A stretch of 64,000 nucleotides of DNA from Pseudarthrobacter sp. NamE2 (GTDB taxonomy: Bacteria; Actinomycetota; Actinomycetes; Actinomycetales; Micrococcaceae). The translations under genes and the position numbers were made by a program. Location: positions 434,001-498,000 of the forward strand of contig NZ_VAHN01000001.1 in assembly GCF_005796205.1 (NCBI RefSeq), read 5' to 3'. Below the pieces are notes generated by a model, which saw only the letters and a list, made by a program, of their open reading frames with translations, did no database searches and had not been told where the DNA came from. Shown piece after piece: positions 58,903-64,000 of this stretch; within the stretch, counting starts at the first letter, position 1; every line of letters begins with the position of its first letter.

Positions 58903-59037
58903 TGGTGTCCGAGGTGGGACTCGAACTGCATTCCAGCCCTTGCAAACACGGGGAATCCGCGAAAACATGGGGAATCCTTGCCAGTCGGAAGGTGGTTTGG
59001 CCCAGTACGAGACGAAAAGTGTGGACATTGTCCGCAC
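58903..59037 (-). repeat. attachment-site-like repeat (left copy) containing a tRNA 3' end
   Basis: On the minus strand the segment 58926-58903 reads GTTCGAGTCCCACC then TCGGACACCA, i.e. a T-loop, acceptor arm and CCA of a tRNA. The 5' side of the T-stem does not pair, so no complete tRNA exists. The adjoining sequence to 59037 contains GTGTGGACATTGTCCGCAC and short repeats (GGGGAATCC twice) like integrase arm sites. The stretch 58911-59037 aligns without gaps to 62156-62282. Confidence 0.6.
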
Positions 59038-59059
59038 CCCCTTTCGGGGCGCTGGAGGA

Positions 59060-59428
59060 CTACCGGGGCACCAGATGCCTGGAAATCTCGGCGGCAGAGT
59101 TCAGCAAGTCGATTGTGCCCGCGGCGACTCCGACGACGAGGTCGAAGCCTTCATCCGTGCTGAAGTCATGCCGGTAACCGTTGATCCACAGCAGCAGTAC
59201 CATGAGCGTCCACGCCGTCCGTTTGTTGCCATCAATGAGCGGATGGAAGCGGGCGACCGACTCCAACAAGGCTGCCGCCTTCACAGCTAGTTCCGGATAG
59301 GCTTCCGCGCCCATGACAGTCGTAGCCGGCCTGGCCAATGCTGAGGCCAACAGCCCGATATCACGGGTATGGAAGCCGTACCGATCAACTACCTGAAGTG
59401 CATCCTCAATGTCCAGGTACGCTGTCAC
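59060..59428 (-). CDS. doc: Doc-type toxin (Fic/death-on-curing family)
   Basis: A 122-residue Fic-fold toxin. The active-site motif is HPLIDGNKR (residues 62-70, FHPLIDGNKRTAW). Doc proteins inactivate elongation factor Tu by phosphorylation; the K in GNKR is the Doc-type position. The start overlaps the upstream antitoxin gene by 4 bases (ATGA), the usual toxin-antitoxin arrangement. It lies just inside the left attachment-like repeat. Confidence 0.92.
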   Translation of the reverse strand: MTAYLDIEDALQVVDRYGFHTRDIGLLASALARPATTVMGAEAYPELAVKAAALLESVARFHPLIDGNKRTAWTLMVLLLWINGYRHDFSTDEGFDLVVGVAAGTIDLLNSAAEISRHLVPR

Positions 59429-59631
59429 GCGTCTTCAAGGCGCTTCAGCAGATCAGCGTCATGACTCATGACAAAATCAAGGCCTGCGCTGATTTCACGT
59501 CGGCGCGCGTGGCGCTGCAGAACCAACTCTGCGCCCTGCAACAGAAGCGCGGACTTGGACGTATGTTCCTCGGCAGCCAACTTCTCCAGCCGCCGATCGA
59601 GGTCTTCAGGGACACGGAGATTCATAGCCAT
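59425..59631 (-). CDS. ribbon-helix-helix antitoxin of the Doc toxin
   Basis: A 68-residue protein. MNLRVPEDLDRRLEKLAAEEHTSKSALLLQGAELVL is a ribbon-helix-helix DNA-binding domain (residues 3-38), and the C-terminal SAGLDFVMSHDADLLKRLEDA likely binds and neutralises the toxin. It is the first gene of the pair and probably represses the pair through the GGTACC repeats just upstream. Confidence 0.88.
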   Translation of the reverse strand: MAMNLRVPEDLDRRLEKLAAEEHTSKSALLLQGAELVLQRHARRREISAGLDFVMSHDADLLKRLEDA

Positions 59632-59639
59632 GCCTTTAT

Positions 59640-59656
59640 GGTACCAAACCGGTACC
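59640..59656. promoter_or_regulatory. inverted repeat GGTACC-AAACC-GGTACC, candidate toxin-antitoxin operator
   Basis: Two GGTACC palindromes (59640-59645 and 59651-59656) start 9 bases before the antitoxin start, at the place where toxin-antitoxin autoregulatory operators lie. Confidence 0.5.
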
Positions 59657-60198
59657 CGACCTTGAGTGGGCTGCGGACCGCTAATTGGACCAGACCCACC
59701 CGAGCAGGGTGGCGGTGTCTTGGAAAGCTCTGTTGTTTTTCAAGACGCTACGCTGCTGAACCCAGAATTGTGTTTGCTTCCGACCTCGTTCTAAGCCCGT
59801 TGCGCCGACGCCCGCTCACCTGTCTCATAACTAAGGATGAGTACCAGATCTTGGCTACGAGGTTATGAGACATAGTTACGAGAATCGCCGTTGGCCCGCG
59901 CGTCCAACGTTCCGCAGGAAATCTGTGACTGTGCAGGTCAGACGACTGTTAGCTCGTAGAGACGTCTCGTTTCCCAAGGGTTTTGAGACAATTTTGCGTG
60001 TAGCGTTTAGGGCACCTTCACCGGGCATTTTTGCGGGCGGGGTATACGGGGCACCTCAAAGTGCACCTCTGCAAAGCAGCACGTCAAAGCCGGGTTGTCG
60101 CAGTTAGGGACCGGCTTACGAACGCTGGTGGCTCGCTGTGATCGCTGAGCGGCGATGTTGGCCTCCGCGAGACGACAGGGTTGAGGTAGATAAGGTTC
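59657..60198. other. non-coding region inside the island, no gene recognised
   Basis: About 540 bases of mixed composition without a convincing ORF; the plus frame 59865-60107 has no ribosome binding site and an improbable composition. It contains the inverted repeat at 59821-59872 and a further TTTTGAGACA near 59982. Confidence 0.4.
59821..59872. repeat. 11-bp inverted repeat TGTCTCATAAC / GTTATGAGACA
   Basis: TGTCTCATAAC (59821-59831) and its perfect complement (59862-59872) enclose 30 bases. Such a structure is typical of recombinase sites or ends of a small mobile element. No transposase or recombinase gene is present, so it would be a solo site or remnant. Confidence 0.5.
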
Positions 60199-60447
60199 CT
60201 ATTTGTATCGCCTTGAACCTTTCGGCCGCCGTCGCCACCAGGGTCGTTGACGCAACTCGGCCTGCGCGCGGGCGAGCAGGAGTTGAGTCTCGCGAAGAAG
60301 TTCTAGCGACGTCTCTTGAATTTCTCGCGACGCATCCGTCGCCGCCTCTGCCTTCTCTGCCGCACGGCGGGGCAGGAGAAATTCGATAAGAAGCGTTGCT
60401 GCGGTGCCGAGCAAGACGCCTGACAGCACCAGTAGGAATTGCGCCAT
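60199..60447 (-). CDS. small membrane protein with coiled coil
   Basis: An 82-residue protein: one N-terminal transmembrane segment (AQFLLVLSGVLLGTAATLLIEFLL, residues 2-25), then a charged helix likely to be a coiled coil (AAEKAEAATDASREIQETSLELLRETQLLLARAQAELRQ) and a basic end (RPWWRRRPKGSRRYK). No family is recognised and the ribosome binding site is weak. The clear membrane/coiled-coil design suggests a real gene. Confidence 0.55.
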   Translation of the reverse strand: MAQFLLVLSGVLLGTAATLLIEFLLPRRAAEKAEAATDASREIQETSLELLRETQLLLARAQAELRQRPWWRRRPKGSRRYK

Positions 60448-60807
60448 GGATCACATCTCGGGAACGGTCCAGCGGACGACGAAGCCGTAAGCGATTGCGG
60501 GGAGGCGAGCTATCCGCTGATCCTGGTTGTCAGCCACCCACGGACCCTTGGGACGAAGGGAGAATTGCACGACCGCGACCCTTGGGACGAAGGGAGAATT
60601 GCACGACCGCGACCCTTCCGATGTCGTTTAGGAGGACAGAGATCGTTTGCTGGTCAGGGGGGTCTGCGATGCCTTTCTGCCTCTAGTGGAGACCTCGTGA
60701 GGGCACAGGCCAGACCCTCCCTCCTGCCGGAGGAGGGCAGGTGACGGGGTGGTGGGAGCAAGCGCATACTTGACGGCTCCCCGAAATCCCCCGCAGAATT
60801 TGCGTCC
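60448..60807. other. region between small membrane protein and methyltransferase
   Basis: About 360 bases without a convincing gene, carrying the 34-bp tandem duplication at 60545-60612. A possible promoter for the methyltransferase was not identified. Confidence 0.35.
60545..60612. repeat. 34-bp tandem duplication
   Basis: The 34-base unit starting CCCTTGGGACGAAGGGAGAA occurs twice, identical, at 60545-60578 and 60579-60612; a third copy begins (CCCTT) and breaks off. This is a recent duplication in non-coding DNA. Confidence 0.8.
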
Positions 60808-61659
60808 ATGGGCGACTCGCACGAGGACATGCTTCGTCACTACGAGCCGGGCGAACTTCTGCCGCGAATCGTGACGGGGTTGCAAGCTCTCGGCAAGGAC
60901 CTGGACTCGGTCACGCACGAAGATCTCGCGCCGGCCGACGAGTTTCACTCCGCGGGACGTTCGGCTACGCGCGCATTGGTGGAGCTTGCAAAGATTCCGC
61001 CAGGATCGCGAGTGCTCGACGTGGGCAGCGGGTTGGGCGGCCCGGCGCGTTACCTCGCCGCAACTTTGGGTTGCGACGTGACAGGCATCGATCTCTCGCC
61101 TGAATTCTGCGGGGTGGCCAACGCCCTTTCTCGGATGACGCGGTTGTCCGATCGCACCCGCTTTCAGGCCGGTGATGCCCTGGAGCTTCCGTTCGCCGCG
61201 TCCAGCTTCGACGTAGTGTGGACGATACAAATGCAGATGAACATCCGGGACAAGCGCCGCCTGTATTCCGGAATCGCCCGGGTACTCAGGCCGGGCGGGC
61301 TGTTCGTCTGCCAGGAAATCTGCGCGGGGAACGGCGAGCCGATCGAGCTTCCGGTCCCATGGGCGAGCCGCCCCAACCAGAGCCATCTGGCCGATGCGGA
61401 ATCCCTCCGCGGGTTGATCCGCGGTGCAGGTCTCCTGGAGCGCACCTGGCGCGACATTACCGCCGACATCGTGGCGGCGCGCAAGGCACAGCAGGCGAAG
61501 GCGCAAGCGTCGGGTGCGAGCGGCTCCAGCGCCCCTCCTCCGCTTGGAATGCATCTCGTGCTGGGAGAACAGGCAGCCGTCAAGACGAGCAACTCCGGGC
61601 GCAACACCGACGCCGGGCGCACGGTGTTCATCCAGGGCGTATTCGACAAGCCTGTCTAG
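60808..61659 (+). CDS. SAM-dependent methyltransferase (class I, small-molecule type)
   Basis: A 283-residue methyltransferase. Motif I is VLDVGSGLGGPARYLA (about residues 69-84), the acidic SAM-ribose position is DVTGIDLSPEF, motif II is FDVVWTIQMQMN, and RVLRPGGLFVCQEI is motif III. This is the N- or C-methyltransferase type acting on small amines or lipids (e.g. sarcosine/dimethylglycine-like), but the substrate is unknown. The C-terminal region has an unusual Ala/Ser/Gln-rich insert (KAQQAKAQASGASGSSAPPP). The start lacks a strong ribosome binding site. Its location between the attachment-like repeats, and codon use somewhat unlike the core genes, suggest transfer. Confidence 0.88.
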   Translation: MGDSHEDMLRHYEPGELLPRIVTGLQALGKDLDSVTHEDLAPADEFHSAGRSATRALVELAKIPPGSRVLDVGSGLGGPARYLAATLGCDVTGIDLSPEFCGVANALSRMTRLSDRTRFQAGDALELPFAASSFDVVWTIQMQMNIRDKRRLYSGIARVLRPGGLFVCQEICAGNGEPIELPVPWASRPNQSHLADAESLRGLIRGAGLLERTWRDITADIVAARKAQQAKAQASGASGSSAPPPLGMHLVLGEQAAVKTSNSGRNTDAGRTVFIQGVFDKPV

Positions 61660-62155
61660 TGGTCCGATCCGCTGCCACCCATCCACCCATCCGTCCATCC
61701 ACCCATCCACCCATCCACGGGACCAGCACACTCAAACTCAGGGGAGTCCGCACTGGACGTCCTCGCGTCGGCCTGCCACGTGGCGCCGAGACAAATAAGG
61801 AGCCGAAATCGGCGCTGTGTCGGCAAAGGCGACTGCCACGTCTGGGGGCGACCCTGGTCCCGGACAGCTTGTGATCAAGTCAAACCGCTGTAGCCACGAC
61901 ACAACGCAGGCCGGAAATCCAAGAATTGACGTGGGAGCTGAACCTTCGCCGGACCTGAATGCCCCGCGGCGTTCCAGCTCACATCCAGCTAAGGGATTCA
62001 GGTGAGCGCCGCAAACATCGGGTCCAGGAGGTGCATAGGATGCAGCGCTCTTTCTCAGGCAAACCGTGGGTGACGAACGCAACGACTTCCGAAAAGTCAA
62101 GCTTTGTCAACACAAAAGAATGAAAAAGCCTCTGACCTGTGGAAACACTGTGCCC
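61660..62155. other. non-coding stretch up to the right attachment-like repeat
   Basis: About 500 bases without a supported gene. It contains the octamer repeat at 61675-61714. A 27-codon frame from 62041 has no ribosome binding site and is not called. Confidence 0.4.
61675..61714. repeat. 8-bp tandem repeat (CCACCCAT) x5
   Basis: Five consecutive octamers at 61675-61714, four CCACCCAT and one CCGTCCAT, starting 16 bases after the methyltransferase stop. A simple slippage-type repeat that may vary in length. Confidence 0.8.
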
Positions 62156-62282
62156 GAGGTGGGACTCGAACTGTCTTCCAAGCCTTGCAAACACTGAGAA
62201 CCCGCGAAATCATGCGGAATTCAAAGCAGTTCGAGGGCTGTACAACCCGATCCGAGGCCAAGAGTGTGGACATTGCCCACAC
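62156..62282 (-). repeat. attachment-site-like repeat (right copy)
   Basis: GAGGTGGGACTCGAACTG at the left end is shared exactly with the left copy. Further blocks such as CTTGCAAACAC, CCGCGAAA and GTGTGGACATTG align without gaps to 58911-59037 over 127 bases, with clear divergence between. The bases preceding it (TGTGCCC, 62149-62155) show one difference from the left copy. Neither copy belongs to a full tRNA gene, and the two enclose the toxin-antitoxin pair and the methyltransferase. Confidence 0.6.
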
Positions 62283-62410
62283 TCTTTTGGGGCCCGTATT
62301 CGGCGGAGGCGTTGATTGGTCGCTCTTGGTAAGGGCACATGTCCACGGCGCCTCTTCCGCCCGCCTGCAAAATGATTCATACCCACCTGAGGAGCATCAA
62401 CCCGCCGGAC

Positions 62411-63163
62411 TCATTCCTGCGCGCCAGCCTTCGCTGCGTATGCCGTGGCCTGCTCACGCACTTGCCGGATGTAGGCATCGGACTGGTTGTAGGCGTAGAT
62501 CGCGTCGGTCCACCCGTCAGCGGTTGTAAGGTCACGGCCGCCGGCACACAGATAGGTCGCCGCGCTGAGGGCCGCATCATCGATATTGAACGGATCCGCC
62601 GTTCCGTCCCCGTTCCCGTCCAGCCCGACCAGCTGCCACGTCGTAGGAATGAACTGCATCGGCCCCACAGCACGGTCCCAGCGGGTATCCCCGTCCAAGG
62701 CACCGGCGTCCGTATCGGCGATAGCGGCGAAGCCGGCACCGTCGAGAACCGGGCCCACAATCGGGCGGCTCCCCTGCCCCGCGCTGGTCAGGTAGCCGCC
62801 GCCGTAAGTTCCATGTGCTGTTTCAACGAAACCAATGGCGGCCACAGTGTTCCAGCCAATCCCGCACGCCGGAGCGGCAGCATTCACGGTCTCGGCCGCG
62901 GCAACATACGCCCGCAGTGCGCGTTCAGGGATCCCGGTCTGCCCTGCAGCCCGGATCACCCAGTCAGCATCCGCGTTTTTGGTGACGTTCACGGCGGTGG
63001 TCATACCGGAGGACAGCATTTCGAGCCCAGCCTCCGCCCGCGGAGGCGGAGAAAACGCACCACGGGCGTCAGTGCCAAGTTGCCCAAGCGCCCAGAATAA
63101 AGAAGCGGTGGTGACACAAATTGCAAACAAGACAAGGACCACAAGGCGTCTGAGACGAAGCAC
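62411..63163 (-). CDS. secreted lytic transglycosylase (MltB/SLT_2-like)
   Basis: A 250-residue exported protein. The N-terminal signal/membrane anchor is RLRRLVVLVLFAICVTTASLFWAL (residues 3-26). The catalytic domain carries IGWNTVAAIGFVETAHGTYGGG (catalytic Glu), RAVGPMQFIPTTWQLVGLDGNGDGTADPFNIDDAALSAATYLCAGG and AIYAYNQSDAYIRQV, the lysozyme-like transglycosylase motifs. It cleaves peptidoglycan glycan strands with formation of anhydromuramyl ends. ATG 63163 is the first in frame. It lies just outside the right repeat of the island. Confidence 0.9.
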   Translation of the reverse strand: MLRLRRLVVLVLFAICVTTASLFWALGQLGTDARGAFSPPPRAEAGLEMLSSGMTTAVNVTKNADADWVIRAAGQTGIPERALRAYVAAAETVNAAAPACGIGWNTVAAIGFVETAHGTYGGGYLTSAGQGSRPIVGPVLDGAGFAAIADTDAGALDGDTRWDRAVGPMQFIPTTWQLVGLDGNGDGTADPFNIDDAALSAATYLCAGGRDLTTADGWTDAIYAYNQSDAYIRQVREQATAYAAKAGAQE

Positions 63164-63640
63164 CGACTAATCAAACCACCCCCAGGCCCCCCACCCTTAA
63201 CGACGGGCTCAGCGACACTTCGTTAACTCCTCCTACGCGGCGAGTCACGGAACGGACTCCTTGTGGCCTGATACCTGATTCCCCCAAAAAGTCATGCTGC
63301 CTGATCTCGGTACCTCGATGAACCCGTAAAAGCTGGAGCGCTGCTTGTCATTCTGACATGCCCCACGATCGCTGGGCGGGTCCTCCGCGCAACCAGGGCG
63401 CTACCGCGCCGACCCCGGAAACGAAACTTCATTCACAAGAACGGGTGAAGCATTGGTTCCGGCTGAAGTTTTCGCTCGGGAGAGGGTTCCCAGTTCCACT
63501 CCGGCCCCTCAACCCAGCGGTGGTCCCCTACCAGTACCACGCGCACAACCAACAACCGCAGAAAACACAGCAATCGCACGGGTAAAGCTCCGCCATAAGG
63601 AGGCATGCCCTAGCCGCCTTCGATCATTTGCTTCGATCTC
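63164..63640. other. intergenic, no gene recognised
   Basis: About 480 bases between the transglycosylase gene and the promoter of the last gene. Plus-strand frames at 63358-63585 and 63453-63644 have no ribosome binding site and no plausible protein composition. Confidence 0.4.
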
Positions 63641-63697
63641 TTGACACCTCACGCGATCGGAAAGGTATCCTTTTTTCAATCCGCACAATCGTTTGCG
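63641..63697 (+). promoter_or_regulatory. promoter and LacI-type operator of the second DapA-family gene
   Basis: TTGACA (63641-63646), a 19-base spacer and TATCCT (63666-63671). CGTTTGCG at 63690-63697 is the complement of CGCAAACG, the core of the operators at 53177-53188 and 53231-53242. It would sit just downstream of the start of transcription, a blocking position. Confidence 0.5.
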
Positions 63698-63716
63698 CTA
63701 AGAGAAGCGAGCAAGC

Positions 63717-64000
63717 ATGGAACAGGTCAAACTCGAGGGGGTTATCACTGCGATAGTGACGCCCTTTAACAGCGATGAATCATTGGATCTCGCATCGCTC
63801 GAGGCCTATGTAGAGCATGTCATTGGCGTTCCTGGTGTAAATGGAATTCTCACCTGCGGGTATTCCGGTGAGGTCACGAGCCTCAACCGAGAGGAGCAGT
63901 TGCAAGTTGTCAGCTCCGTCGCCGAGGTTGTCAACGGCAGGATCCCAATCCTGACCGGTGTCGAACCAACCTCGACCAGGGACACAATCGCCTTTGGCAA
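63717..64000 (+). CDS. DapA-family aldolase/lyase (3' end outside window)
   Basis: Starting at ATG 63717, 94 complete codons run to the window edge. The product begins MEQVKLEGVITAIVTPFNSDESLDLASLEAYVEHV and continues GVNGILTCGYSGEVTSLNREEQLQVV (GYSGE in place of GTTGE) and NGRIPILTGV, the first four strands of a DapA/NanA-type TIM barrel. It is related to, but clearly distinct from, the protein at 53291-54226. The weak ribosome binding site GAGAAGCGAGC lies upstream. Confidence 0.85.
   Translation, partial: MEQVKLEGVITAIVTPFNSDESLDLASLEAYVEHVIGVPGVNGILTCGYSGEVTSLNREEQLQVVSSVAEVVNGRIPILTGVEPTSTRDTIAFG

Noticed and set aside
58903..58926. A complete tRNA gene on the minus strand
   Set aside because: Only the T-loop, acceptor 3' side and CCA are present; the 5' T-stem does not pair and no anticodon arm can be folded, so it is treated as an attachment-like fragment.
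58807..59037. Small minus-strand ORF reading through the left attachment-like repeat
   Set aside because: Its C-terminal VRVPPRTP is the usual false translation of a tRNA T-arm; the similar ORF at 62097-62282 arises from the second copy of the same repeat.
60808..61659. Methyltransferase as part of the peptide-modification operon
   Set aside because: It is on the opposite strand, 2.3 kb away and separated by an attachment-like repeat and a toxin-antitoxin pair, so no link is supported.

Overview
The window reads as chromosome of a high-GC Gram-positive actinobacterium, most probably a member of the Micrococcaceae (Arthrobacter/Pseudarthrobacter type). The basis is GC-rich third codon positions, AGGAG-type ribosome binding sites, many 4-base start/stop overlaps, and actinobacterial signature families: a stand-alone LigD-type polymerase, an SCO1664-family protein, the SWIM/DUF5691/MoxR/DUF5682/VWA operon, a SARP regulator and a glycine betaine demethylation cluster. 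No species can be fixed from the sequence alone.

1-8 kb carries housekeeping and repair genes: the 5' part of a LigD-like polymerase, an alpha/beta hydrolase, the helicase HrpB, two small membrane proteins, a CBS protein, a 5'-3' exonuclease and an MFS exporter. 8.2-15.5 kb is one tight five-gene operon (SWIM zinc finger, DUF5691, MoxR AAA+, DUF5682, VWA). A second, unrelated AAA+/VWA pair lies at 18.4-21.8 kb, after a RibD-like reductase and a glycogen-debranching-type glucosidase. At 21.9-23.3 kb a phosphomutase-like gene is followed directly by an SCO1664-family gene.

23.3-28.2 kb looks like a small regulon. A non-specific endonuclease, a large esterase and an HExxH metalloprotease, none with a signal peptide, are each preceded by two heptamers (GTAACGC-like) spaced exactly 11 bp. 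This is the architecture of SARP binding sites, and a SARP/BTAD regulator is encoded next door. 28.4-33.9 kb holds a cation/proton antiporter, an HNH nuclease lipoprotein with no normal start codon, a receptor Ser/Thr kinase and gene remnants.

34.4-38.4 kb encodes a Rieske oxygenase, its reductase and a glutathione-independent formaldehyde dehydrogenase. Together they would remove a methyl group from glycine betaine (or a similar N-methyl compound) and oxidise the formaldehyde released. 39-47.5 kb carries a CbbX-type AAA+ protein and a GAF/PucR regulator upstream of an iron alcohol dehydrogenase, a semialdehyde-type dehydrogenase and an MHS transporter, i.e. alcohol/aldehyde catabolism with its uptake. 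47.7-55.7 kb is a carbohydrate or sugar-acid region: an Idh/MocA dehydrogenase, two aldo/keto reductases, an epimerase, a LacI repressor, a DapA-family lyase/aldolase and a divergent NRAMP-like transporter. The last gene of the window is a second DapA-family gene with a similar operator.

55.8-63 kb is accessory DNA. It contains a fragment of a TOTE-type primase and a three-gene operon of a strictly periodic Asp-rich repeat peptide, a JmjC/cupin oxygenase and a sucrase/ferredoxin-like protein. The operon resembles a peptide-modification cassette and is the best candidate for an undescribed system here. Next come two 127-bp repeats that contain a tRNA 3'-end and resemble attachment sites, about 3.2 kb apart. 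They enclose a Doc/ribbon-helix-helix toxin-antitoxin pair, a small membrane protein and a methyltransferase. A secreted lytic transglycosylase follows.
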